This document shows, piece after piece, positions 1 through 8,295 of a stretch of 64,000 bases of DNA. The stretch spans positions 1 to 64,000 of the forward strand of contig JABJKS010000082.1 in NCBI GenBank assembly GCA_018660265.1, written 5' to 3'. Source of the stretch: Rhodospirillaceae bacterium (lineage in GTDB: Bacteria; Pseudomonadota; Alphaproteobacteria; GCA-2731375). Every line of letters begins with the position of its first letter. Positions within the stretch are counted from its first letter, which is position 1. Below the pieces are notes generated by a model, which saw only the letters and a program-made list of their open reading frames with translations, did no database searches and was not told the DNA's origin. The position numbers and the translations under genes were made by a program.

Positions 1-308
1 TCAACCGATGCAGCTTGCCGCGCGACGAGTGCTGTCTGCCTTTGTGGTAAGATCAAAACATGAGTGGTCAATACGATTTTTTCCGTCTGGCCGGCAAGAA
101 AACCGAACAGCGCGAACGGATCATGAAATGCATGCTTCGATGTGTACGGTCCAGACCAATCCGTATAGCTCATCGGATTGACACCGACGACATGATCATA
201 AACAGCCAAATGTTCATAACCCAATGCTTCAGCAGCCTGAGCGAAATCCCGAACGACCGAAGGGTCCGTACCAATATTGGTTTACGGAAGTGAAACACCG
301 AGTTTCAT
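1..308 (-). pseudogene. Luciferase-like (F420-type) monooxygenase, N-terminal part, with in-frame stop
   Basis: Reading leftward from the ATG at 308-306 gives MKLGVSLP, then a TAA at 284-282. The same frame then stays open to the window edge with a typical luciferase-like monooxygenase N-terminus (TNIGTD, AQAAEALGYEHLAVYDHV, then FGFLAGQTEKIVLTTHVLILPQR). The first beta-strand and the following helix are in one frame on both sides of the stop, so the break is a nonsense codon and not a frameshift. No good start follows the stop before the first conserved helix. The family are flavin- or F420-dependent TIM-barrel oxidoreductases, substrate unknown here. The gene continues beyond position 1. 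It could be a true pseudogene or a base error. The 227 bases between 309 and 535 show no convincing gene. Confidence 0.7.
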
Positions 309-535
309 CTTTGTTTCCTATTCTTGCACACTGCTATCGACCAGTTGGAGTAAAGCCGTAATTTCAATTCAACTCAAGAAAACGTATACAAATTATTGGC
401 GCTGCCGATGTAAAGGTGAGGTCTTCGCTACTGCTGCTACGCAAGGTCCATTTTTTAGTATGCACGCCTGATGAAAGACCCTACACACAGGATCGGGACT
501 GGCCATGAAAAATTTGGGCCGTTAGGGTATTGGCC

Positions 536-1447
536 ATGACACATTCAAAAACAGTTGGCCGTTTGGAACAGGTTCTATCTGAGGGCGGATTTGCGGTGAC
601 GGCTGAAACCACGCCGCCGTTGACGGCTGATCCGGCTACCGTGGTGGCGCGCACTGCGCCTTTGGTGGGGTTGGTGCACGGGGTTAATGTCACCGATGGC
701 GCAGGCGCGCGGGCTCATCTGGGGAATTTTGCCGCGGCCCATTTTATGCAGGCGGAAAACGGTCTGGAGGCGGTGATGCAGTTTACCACCCGGGACCGTA
801 ATAAGCTGGCCCTGGAGCGTGATTTGCTGGCGGTGAGCGGCTTTTCCATCCCAAATATTCTGTGCCTTTCGGGTGATCCGCTTGCAAACGGTGATGAACC
901 AGAGGCGACGGCGGTCAATGACATAGACGCCTCCGGCCTTGTGGCTGTAGCGACGATGATGCGGGATCAGGGCATCCTGCCGTCCGGGCGGAAGATTGTC
1001 CCGCCGCCTAGCTATTTTGTCGGTGTGGCGGATATGCCGATTGATCCCGGCGACGATTGGCAGCCGACCCGGCTGTTAAGCAAGATCGAGACCGGTGCGG
1101 ATTTTGCCCAGACGCAATTTTGTTTCGATATGGAGGTTTTGGGCCGCTATATCGCGCGTTTACATGATGCCGGTATCCCGGAACGCCTGCCGTTGCTGAT
1201 CGGGCTGGCACCCTTGGCCTCGGCCAGACAGGCGACTTGGATGCGCGACAATCTTTTCGGCACCATTATCCCCGATGCCATCATTTCACGCTTGCAGGAT
1301 GCGGACGACCCAACGGGCGAGGGGCGGCGAATTTGCGTTGAGTTGATCCATGCTCTCATCGACATGCCCGGCGTTGCCGGTGTGCACCTGATGGGCCATC
1401 AGGCGGAAAGCCAAATTGCTGAAACGTTGCGTATGTTGGCCCTTTAG
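536..1447 (+). CDS. Methylenetetrahydrofolate reductase-like protein (MetF family)
   Basis: This 303-residue TIM-barrel flavoprotein of the MetF family interconverts 5-methyl- and 5,10-methylene-tetrahydrofolate. The proposed catalytic Glu24 sits in TAETTPP. LSGDP (111-115) and KIETGADFAQTQFCFD (183-198) are family motifs for flavin and folate binding. The start is ATG 536 with AGGG at 524-527 as ribosome binding site; a TTG six bases upstream is less likely. The neighbours are catabolic and one-carbon genes, not methionine genes, so oxidation of methyl-THF made by the corrinoid system at 8-15 kb is a likely role (inference). It could still serve as the cell's ordinary MetF. It converges on the racemase gene with a 34-base gap. 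Confidence 0.8.
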   Translation: MTHSKTVGRLEQVLSEGGFAVTAETTPPLTADPATVVARTAPLVGLVHGVNVTDGAGARAHLGNFAAAHFMQAENGLEAVMQFTTRDRNKLALERDLLAVSGFSIPNILCLSGDPLANGDEPEATAVNDIDASGLVAVATMMRDQGILPSGRKIVPPPSYFVGVADMPIDPGDDWQPTRLLSKIETGADFAQTQFCFDMEVLGRYIARLHDAGIPERLPLLIGLAPLASARQATWMRDNLFGTIIPDAIISRLQDADDPTGEGRRICVELIHALIDMPGVAGVHLMGHQAESQIAETLRMLAL

Positions 1448-1481
1448 AGGGGGCTGCGACGCGCCGATTAATACGGATACG

Positions 1482-2225
1482 CTATCCCCGAAATAACCGC
1501 CCCGGCCCATCCGTGGGGGGCGTCTGACCCGCCAAGTGCAGCATATGCCAGGCCAGAGCTTGATTGGATGTAATGACCGGTTTACCAATTAAGGTTTCCG
1601 CCTCATCCAGGATCTCAAAGCTGCGTAAATTGGTGCAGGAGGCGAAAACCGCATCGACCTGATCGGACTGGCCCGTCTGGCAGATGGCGTCGCACACGGA
1701 TTGTGTTGATATGCGGGCGACGACGGCTTCCTCGATCTGCTCAAACGAGGCAAATACCGGGCTCGACAGACCGTTGGCTTCCAGCAAAGCGCGCATGGCA
1801 TCAGAGACTTCGGCAATATAGGGGGTGATAAAGCCCAGCTTTTTGACCCCAAGATGGGCGCAGGCTGCGATGGTTGCGCTAATGGGATCGGTCGTCGCCG
1901 CCTTCGGATGTTGCCCACGTATTATGGCGGCGATCTTTTCGGTACCTATGACTGTGGCGCCAGAGGTGCAGGCATAGGCGACAACGTCCAGGGGGGTGGC
2001 GCCGGGCAATAGGGCTGCGGCGTCGGGCATATCAGCTTCCATCTGTTGCAACGTTGTAGGGGTAACCTCCGGTGCGCTGGGAATGCGGCTGTGATAGAGG
2101 GCCCAGCCGGGATGGTTAAATACGGTGCGAAATTCCGCCTCCAATGTTTCATCAGCCTGCAGGATGATAACCCCAAAGGCCGCCTTGCTGGCGATGCCGC
2201 TGTCCAAGGTAAAGGGCAGTTTCAT
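1482..2225 (-). CDS. Asp/Glu racemase / maleate isomerase family protein (EutA-like?)
   Basis: This 247-residue protein belongs to the Asp/Glu/hydantoin racemase superfamily, which also contains maleate isomerase and arylmalonate decarboxylase. Two candidate catalytic cysteines are present: Cys86 in AYACTSGAT and Cys197 in FASCTNLR. The start is ATG 2225 with AGGA nine bases upstream. It lies 10 bases downstream of the M24 peptidase gene on the same strand, so the two are probably co-transcribed. Proteins of this family are found in ectoine utilisation clusters (EutA), and doeA/doeB genes lie 13-21 kb away, so an osmolyte role is possible. Substrate cannot be assigned from sequence alone. Confidence 0.75.
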   Translation of the reverse strand: MKLPFTLDSGIASKAAFGVIILQADETLEAEFRTVFNHPGWALYHSRIPSAPEVTPTTLQQMEADMPDAAALLPGATPLDVVAYACTSGATVIGTEKIAAIIRGQHPKAATTDPISATIAACAHLGVKKLGFITPYIAEVSDAMRALLEANGLSSPVFASFEQIEEAVVARISTQSVCDAICQTGQSDQVDAVFASCTNLRSFEILDEAETLIGKPVITSNQALAWHMLHLAGQTPPTDGPGRLFRG

Positions 2226-2235
2226 GGTGGCGATC

Positions 2236-3387
2236 CTAAAGGATAGGTAATTCGGGCGCGGCGCGTGGGGTTAGCAATTCCGCACCACCGTCGCGGATCA
2301 CCATGTTTTCTTCATGCACCATGATCTTATCCCCTGTCACTGTCATGCTCGGCTCCAGCGTAATCACCATACCCGGTCGCAGGACGGTTTCGTCAAAGGA
2401 AATCAACGACGGTGCCTCGGTCAATTGCATGCCAAGGCCATGGCCAAAGCGCCCCACATCACTGCCGTCCACATCAGGATTACTTTGGGCGATCACTTCT
2501 AGCATGGCAGCGTAGAGGTCCTTGCAGGTGAGGCCGGGGCGGGCTGCTGCCAATGCCGCATCCGTCGCCTGATAGAGGGTCTGATAGGCGTATTTGGCAT
2601 CGTCACTGGCATGGGCGAAGGCGAAATTCCGATCATAATCGCAGAAATATCCTCGCAAAGTCGCCCCGGTATCCAGCATCAGAACATCACCCGCTGCCAA
2701 CGGCTTGCTGCTTGGTGGAGAGATGACGTCGCTGTAACCGCTGGTGTCCGCGCCGCCCACCAGATAGGGCACGTCCTCCGCCCCATTTTTGAGGAGGTCA
2801 ATTTTGAAGGCACGGAATGCCTCGTTCAATGGCTGTCCGATATGGAATAGCGCCGGGGCGTTGGCGAAGCTTTCACCTGCTATATTGCAGATGCTGGCGA
2901 TTATCTCGATCTCCGCCGGTGATTTGACCATGCGCAGGGCCTGCATAAGGGGGGTGGCATCTTCGAATGTGGCCGACCGCAACCCTGCGCGCAGTGTTTG
3001 ATAATCCAACAGGGGCATGCGCAGGTTGCTCTCCCGCCCCATCAACATACCGATATTGCTGCATTGCCCAAGCGTATCGATCAGCAACTGCACCCCGTCG
3101 TCCAATTCTGCCGGCGAGCGCCAGGTGCGAATATCGTCCAGCCAGGTCTGCCGCATCAAGGCGGCACCAATCTCCGGAATGATCGCTATGGGTATACCTT
3201 GCTTGGGAATGATCAAAAACCAGGGCCTTGTCGGGCTTTCCCAGAACAACGTTCGAAAGCCAGTGAAGTAACGCATTTCCGCTTCGGTGGTGAACAACAG
3301 CGCATCCAGCCGTTGCCCTGCCATTGCTTTCTGTGCCCGTTCCAGACGCGCCTCAAACTCGCTTTGTGGAAAGTCGGTTGTGCTCAT
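2236..3387 (-). CDS. M24-family metallopeptidase (Xaa-Pro dipeptidase / creatinase fold)
   Basis: This 383-residue pita-bread-fold protein has an N-terminal creatinase-type domain (about 1-150) and a C-terminal catalytic domain. All five metal ligands of M24 enzymes appear to be present: Asp239 (LDTGA), Asp250 (FCDYDR), His316 (GHGLGM), Glu345 (TLEPS) and Glu359/360 (HEEN). It is therefore likely a true dinuclear metal hydrolase, unlike the second M24 gene at 15344. I chose the ATG at 3387 (AGGACC upstream); an upstream GTG at 3435 would add 16 residues. It leads a two-gene operon with the racemase-family gene. Xaa-Pro dipeptidase, or an enzyme acting on a small osmolyte such as DMSP (DddP is in this superfamily), are the alternatives. 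Confidence 0.75.
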   Translation of the reverse strand: MSTTDFPQSEFEARLERAQKAMAGQRLDALLFTTEAEMRYFTGFRTLFWESPTRPWFLIIPKQGIPIAIIPEIGAALMRQTWLDDIRTWRSPAELDDGVQLLIDTLGQCSNIGMLMGRESNLRMPLLDYQTLRAGLRSATFEDATPLMQALRMVKSPAEIEIIASICNIAGESFANAPALFHIGQPLNEAFRAFKIDLLKNGAEDVPYLVGGADTSGYSDVISPPSSKPLAAGDVLMLDTGATLRGYFCDYDRNFAFAHASDDAKYAYQTLYQATDAALAAARPGLTCKDLYAAMLEVIAQSNPDVDGSDVGRFGHGLGMQLTEAPSLISFDETVLRPGMVITLEPSMTVTGDKIMVHEENMVIRDGGAELLTPRAAPELPIL

Positions 3388-3510
3388 ATCCGTGTCGGTC
3401 CTGGCATATTGGGGGAGATGTAAACATGCTATCACGAATAATAATCGCCCTCTGGGGAAATTAGGCTATCTTTCGAAAAACGGAATGACAAAAATTCTGG
3501 AGGCATGTTG

Positions 3511-5946
3511 ATGAAGAGCCAAGCGCGTGTTGTCGTTGTGGGGGGAGGGGTCGTTGGCGTTGCGACTTTGTACCAACTGGCCCGGCAGGGTTGGTCGGAT
3601 GTGGTTTTGGTGGAGCGGAACGAGTTGACGTCAGGTTCCACCTGGCACGCGGCGGGACTGCTGCCCTTGTTCAATATGAGTTATTCCGTCGGCCAAATTC
3701 ACAAACACTCGGTCGAGCTGTACCAGGGTTTGGAGGCGGAAACCGGGCAGGCGGTCGGTTTTAGCAAGGTCAGCAATATACGCCTGGCCATGAACCAGGA
3801 TCGCATGGATGAATATCACCAATATGCGGGCGTTGCCAAAACCATCGGTGTTCAGGTTGAATTTCTGACGCCGGCGCAGGTCCTGGAGATCTGGCCTCTG
3901 TGCAATATCGATGGCTTGGTCGGTGCCATACAGCATCCCGATGATGGCTATATCCAGCCGGCGGATGTGACCCAGGCCATGGCCACTGGGGCGCGCAATC
4001 TCGGTGCGGAAATTTACCGCCAAACCATTGTCACCGCCATTGAACAACAGGCTAATGGCGAATGGCTTGTGAAGACGGACAAGGGCGATATCACTTGTGA
4101 ACATGTTGTCTCGGCCACCGGCAATTACGCCCGGCGGACCGGTGCCATGGTGGGCCTGGATGTCCCTGTCATTCCAGTGGAGCATCAATATATCGTCACC
4201 GAAGCCCATCCTGAAATTGTCAAACGGCACGAAGCGGGGCTGCCTGAAATGGGCGTGCTGCGGGAATCCGATGGTTCGTGGTACATGCGCGAGGAAGCGG
4301 GTGGTTTCATATTGGGGCCGTACGAACCGGGCGCGCCCATTTGTTACCCCGACGGCCCCAGGGACGGTGCCGAGTACGAGCTGTTCCCTGAAGATTTGGA
4401 CCGCATCGCGCCCCATATTGAGGCGGCGATCAATCGCGTCCCCGCATTCGGTGAGGTCGGCGTCAAGCGGGTCTATAATGGTGCCATTGCCTACACGCCC
4501 GACGGCAGCCCGATCATTGGCCCGGCCTGGGGATTGCGGAATTTCTGGCTGAATGAAGGCCACAGTTTCGGCGTCACGGCAGCAGGTGGTGCCGGCTGGC
4601 AGTTGGCCCATTGGATGATCAATGGCGAACCCAGCATTGATATGCTGGGGGTCGATCCCCGCCGCTTTGGCGACTATGCCAACGCCGCCTATTTGAAAGC
4701 AAAAAACGAAGAAGCCTACGCCAATGTTTTCGTCATTCATTATCCGGATGAAGAACGCGCTGCCGCCCGGCCACTGCGCCAAGCCCCTTGCTATGACCGC
4801 ATGCAGGATTTGGGTGCGGTTTTCGGACAAAAGTTTGGTTGGGAACGGCCTAATTGGTTCGCGCCAGCGGGCACGGATCAGTTAGATGATTGGTCCTTTC
4901 GCCGCTCTGCCTGGTTCGAACATATCGGTAATGAATGCCGCAATGTGGCCGAAAACGTCGGTTTGTTGGATATGACGGCCTTTGCCAAGGCGCGGGTTTC
5001 GGGCCCAGGCGCGGAAGCGTTTCTAAACCGGTTGCTGGCCAATCGTTTGCCGAAGGCGGTGGGGCGGATCGGGCTTTGCCATGCCCTCAATCGGTTTGGT
5101 GGCGTGCACAGCGAATTTACCGTGCAGCGTGAAGCGGCGGATAGTTTCTATCTGGTCTCTGCCGGGGCCTATCAACGCCTGGATCATGATTGGTTGTGGC
5201 GGCAAATGCCGACCGATGGCAGCGTCCGCTTTGATAATCTGACCAACGCCAAAGGCGTGTTGGTGGTTGCCGGGCCAAAGGCACGCACCTTGATGGCCAG
5301 GGTTTCCAACAGCAATTTTGCCAACAACGCTTTTCCCTGGCTCTCGGCCCAGGAAATCACTGTTGGTCAGGCCCAGGCCAATGCCATGCGGGTAAATTAC
5401 GTGGGCGAGCTGGGCTGGGAACTGCACCACGATCTGGAATATCAAAACCACATCTTTGACGCTTTAATGGCAGCCGGTGAAGACCTTGGTTTGAAGCCCT
5501 TTGGCATCCGGGCCATGGACAGCCTGCGCTATGAGAAATCCTATCGTATGGTGGGGACAGAGCTTTCCATCGAATACGCGGCATACGAATCCGGCATGGA
5601 CCGGTTCGTTCATCCCGATAAGGGCGATTTTATGGGCCGGGATGCGTTATTGGATTGGCAGGCAAAGGGCTTCGCCAACAGCCTTGTCACCATGGAAGTG
5701 CATGACGTTACGGATGCCGATGCCCTGGGTAATAATCCGATCTATCATGATGGCGAAATAGTCGGCCGGGCCACAGGCGGCAATTACGGCTTCCGGATAG
5801 GGAAATCCCTGGCACTGGCCATGGTCCGCCCCGATCTGGCCCAAACCGGCACTGAATTACGGATGGATATCCTCGGCACCGATCACCGGGTTACCATAGT
5901 GCCCGAAAGCCCCTATGACCCGAAAAACGAACGCCTTAGGGCGTAG
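3511..5946 (+). CDS. Dimethylglycine/sarcosine dehydrogenase-like FAD oxidoreductase with GcvT-like domain
   Basis: This 811-residue two-domain flavoenzyme matches the dimethylglycine/sarcosine dehydrogenase family, which oxidatively demethylates N-methyl glycines and passes the one-carbon unit to tetrahydrofolate. The N-terminal half is a DAO-type FAD domain: GGGVVG at 11-16, and STWHAAG with His46 placed as the covalent-FAD histidine. The C-terminal half (about 430-800) is an aminomethyltransferase (GcvT)-like folate domain. ATG 3511 is chosen because TGGAGG at 3498-3503 is seven bases away; ATG 3505 is only one base from it. It is divergent from the M24 gene. Together with MttB, the corrinoid protein and a GbdR-like regulator it supports a glycine-betaine-type demethylation pathway (inference). 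The exact amine substrate is not certain. Confidence 0.85.
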   Translation: MKSQARVVVVGGGVVGVATLYQLARQGWSDVVLVERNELTSGSTWHAAGLLPLFNMSYSVGQIHKHSVELYQGLEAETGQAVGFSKVSNIRLAMNQDRMDEYHQYAGVAKTIGVQVEFLTPAQVLEIWPLCNIDGLVGAIQHPDDGYIQPADVTQAMATGARNLGAEIYRQTIVTAIEQQANGEWLVKTDKGDITCEHVVSATGNYARRTGAMVGLDVPVIPVEHQYIVTEAHPEIVKRHEAGLPEMGVLRESDGSWYMREEAGGFILGPYEPGAPICYPDGPRDGAEYELFPEDLDRIAPHIEAAINRVPAFGEVGVKRVYNGAIAYTPDGSPIIGPAWGLRNFWLNEGHSFGVTAAGGAGWQLAHWMINGEPSIDMLGVDPRRFGDYANAAYLKAKNEEAYANVFVIHYPDEERAAARPLRQAPCYDRMQDLGAVFGQKFGWERPNWFAPAGTDQLDDWSFRRSAWFEHIGNECRNVAENVGLLDMTAFAKARVSGPGAEAFLNRLLANRLPKAVGRIGLCHALNRFGGVHSEFTVQREAADSFYLVSAGAYQRLDHDWLWRQMPTDGSVRFDNLTNAKGVLVVAGPKARTLMARVSNSNFANNAFPWLSAQEITVGQAQANAMRVNYVGELGWELHHDLEYQNHIFDALMAAGEDLGLKPFGIRAMDSLRYEKSYRMVGTELSIEYAAYESGMDRFVHPDKGDFMGRDALLDWQAKGFANSLVTMEVHDVTDADALGNNPIYHDGEIVGRATGGNYGFRIGKSLALAMVRPDLAQTGTELRMDILGTDHRVTIVPESPYDPKNERLRA

Positions 5947-5991
5947 TTTGAAATGCGCCAATTGCAGTTAAGGTTCGCTTTGGTCGAGAAA

Positions 5992-6156
5992 TCAGCCTGT
6001 GCGCCAGGCGGAGCTGGATTTGCATTTGCGGCAGATGCGTTCGCCGGCCCATTCGCTCAAGAATGAGTCGGTGCATACCAGACAACGTCTTGTCTTACGT
6101 TCGTCTTCGCGATCAGTGTCTTGTTCCGTATCCAGTTTCTTCAGTTCAACGTTCAT
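5992..6156 (-). CDS. Small zinc-ribbon-like protein, function unknown
   Basis: This 54-residue hypothetical protein has a very acidic/basic N-terminal half (LDTEQDTDREDERKTRR) and two cysteine pairs (CLVC and CRKC) 15 residues apart, as in a small treble-clef or zinc-ribbon fold. ATG 6156 is used; extending to 6270 adds sequence without conserved character. It lies downstream of the helicase on the same strand after a 220-base gap that shows no other gene. A nucleic-acid or protein-binding role would be typical of such mini zinc fingers, but none can be assigned. Confidence 0.55.
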   Translation of the reverse strand: MNVELKKLDTEQDTDREDERKTRRCLVCTDSFLSEWAGERICRKCKSSSAWRTG

Positions 6157-6376
6157 CGTTCGCTTTCTTCGCGTCTTGAATTGTTCATATCTGTCGCTGT
6201 TGATACACCATACCACAGTTCCGCCCGGTAAAACAGGGGCTACAGCTAATAAGTTCGGACCCTGGAGCAAATTTCAAGTAATTGGAATCGGTTGCGTGGT
6301 CTAAGCGATTGGTTCAATTGCTTGATTCATTAAAATTTGAGCATGTTTAAAAGGCACATGCGCTGGAGCCGAATTT

Positions 6377-8209
6377 TCAGGCGGCCAGATGCCGGGCGGC
6401 GTTGAAATAGGGCAGATTATCCCGTGAGGAGCAGCCCAGTATGGCCAGACGCTCTGCGATCCGAATGGCTTTTTGATATTTGCGTTCGTTTTCCGCACGG
6501 CTGTGGGATTGGAACGCGGTACCACAGAGGGAAATACCGTAATGAGCCTGTAAAGTCCGGATCATCCGGCCCGCCAGCATGCCATCGGCAATGAGGGAAA
6601 GATCGAAATTTTCCTGTTTTATGATCTGGATATTCTTTTCTACCAGATAGGCACGGATACTGGCTTCCGTCGCAAGGGCGGCGTCCCAATACTCTGACTC
6701 CGCATCCGTTTTCTCGCCGGACACTTCGGTAAACGCCATGCAGAAGGCCAGAAACACCTGCTCCTTCGCGTTGGCGGATTTCCATGCGGTGCTGCCAAGG
6801 CGGTTCCAAACGGACAGATCCATTTCGTCGAATACTTTCGGCACCCTCTCGAAGAACAATCGGTGCAAACCCTTTTCATTCAGCGAGTTTTCGAGTTTCC
6901 GTTCCTTGTAAATATCGATGGCGGCATAGGTGCCGCAAATGGGACAGGTATCGTCCTTGTGGGCGTCCTTTTTGTAGATATGAGAACAGCGCGTACCGTT
7001 CGCCAGCTCGCTCTTGCATAAAAGATAGATTTCGGAGCTGTCTTCACCATCCTGCTGCTGGCCGATCCAGTTGAAACGGTTCATGAACTGCATGTAGGAC
7101 CGTTGATGGGTTACCAGGCTCCATTGCAGCTTTTCCACCGGCCCAAACGTGCTCCAATTAGAGCTGACATCGATCACAATGCACTTGTCTTTGCCGGGTG
7201 CCGAGCGCAACCCGCGACCAACAGATTGGCCCCAAAGAACTTTTGATAAAGTTGGGCGCAGGTGGACAATTATATTGCAATGGGGGTTATCCCAGCCCTC
7301 GGCCAGCACACCGACCGAAACCATGGCTTCAATCTCGCCATTCTCGTGCTGGGCCAACAGTTTCATGCGTTCTTTGATGGGCGTGCTGGCGGTGACGATG
7401 GCCGCTTCGATGCCAAAATGCCGGATACTTTCCAAGGTCGCCTCAGCCACGCTGATATCGGCGCAAAACCAAGCAGAGACCGGCTTGGTGTTGAGCTTTT
7501 CACGCTCTTCCTGATAGCTCCAAAGCGCATAATCAATCATGGAAGATTTGATGATTGCAGGTGCCAGTTTGGCCACCGGGAAATCACCGGAGCTAATATC
7601 GATGCCTTCCAGATTCAAATCATGGACGAAATGCGGGCGATAGATCGGTTGCACCAAAACGCCTTCGTCGATCAGATCTTCAATATTGGCGCAGTCGATA
7701 ATGGCATCAAAGGCAAGGTTCAACTGGTCACGCTGATCACCGGTTCGCCGTTCGGGGGATGCGGTCAGACCAATGAACTGCGCATCCGGTTTACCGTTTT
7801 CGTTAAAATCGTCGATGATGCGTTTATAGCCGGTGCCGTTCGGCGATACCCGATGGGCCTCATCCACGATAATCAGGTCTGCTTTCGGTACGGCATCCGC
7901 CAGAACGTCCTTGGCGCGGATATTCGTGGACAACAAGATATCGTAGCCCTCAAAAGCCGGCCCTTTATCTGATACGGTCAGCTTGCGGACATTGTGTTTC
8001 TTGCTAAGGGCCTTTTCCAGCTGCTCCAGCAGGACCAGGCGATGACACAGAACAATGATCTTTTTACCCTTGTAGAACCGCTCCACGATTTCACTCGCGA
8101 GCACGGTTTTTCCGGCCCCGGTCGGTGCCTTCAGGATAAAGCGATGGTGTTGCTTGATGATCGACGGAAAGCTGTCGACAAGCTTTTGTTGCCAATTTCT
8201 GAGATGCAT
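6377..8209 (-). CDS. SF2 DEAH-box helicase, RadD-like
   Basis: This 611-residue superfamily-2 helicase is similar in architecture to the bacterial DNA-repair helicase RadD. Walker A is APTGAGKT (28-35), motif II is DEAH (116-119), motif III is GLTASPE and motif VI is GQSVGRGLRS (near 330). A four-cysteine zinc ribbon (CKSE..RCSH..CPIC, roughly residues 400-430) follows the core, then a C-terminal domain of about 180 residues. RadD acts in recombination and double-strand-break repair in E. coli; the role here is inferred from the fold. ATG 8209 is preferred over the TTG at 8224; neither has a good ribosome binding site. It interrupts the catabolic genes and has no obvious functional link to them. 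Confidence 0.8.
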   Translation of the reverse strand: MHLRNWQQKLVDSFPSIIKQHHRFILKAPTGAGKTVLASEIVERFYKGKKIIVLCHRLVLLEQLEKALSKKHNVRKLTVSDKGPAFEGYDILLSTNIRAKDVLADAVPKADLIIVDEAHRVSPNGTGYKRIIDDFNENGKPDAQFIGLTASPERRTGDQRDQLNLAFDAIIDCANIEDLIDEGVLVQPIYRPHFVHDLNLEGIDISSGDFPVAKLAPAIIKSSMIDYALWSYQEEREKLNTKPVSAWFCADISVAEATLESIRHFGIEAAIVTASTPIKERMKLLAQHENGEIEAMVSVGVLAEGWDNPHCNIIVHLRPTLSKVLWGQSVGRGLRSAPGKDKCIVIDVSSNWSTFGPVEKLQWSLVTHQRSYMQFMNRFNWIGQQQDGEDSSEIYLLCKSELANGTRCSHIYKKDAHKDDTCPICGTYAAIDIYKERKLENSLNEKGLHRLFFERVPKVFDEMDLSVWNRLGSTAWKSANAKEQVFLAFCMAFTEVSGEKTDAESEYWDAALATEASIRAYLVEKNIQIIKQENFDLSLIADGMLAGRMIRTLQAHYGISLCGTAFQSHSRAENERKYQKAIRIAERLAILGCSSRDNLPYFNAARHLAA

Positions 8210-8295
8210 CCCGTCGTATAACAAAGAATGCGTAAGGAATACATTAATTCTAAAAAAACTTTGGCATTTTACCTGACGTCAGGCCTGAAAAATCT

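Noticed and set aside
1497-1522. Hairpin at the convergent ends of the MetF-like and racemase genes
   Set aside because: The imperfect CGCCCC/GGGGCG stem lies within the racemase coding end and has no T tract, so it is not a convincing terminator.
3631-4830. A 399-codon open frame on the minus strand
   Set aside because: It lies wholly inside the dimethylglycine-dehydrogenase-like gene, shows no family resemblance, and is a codon-bias shadow.
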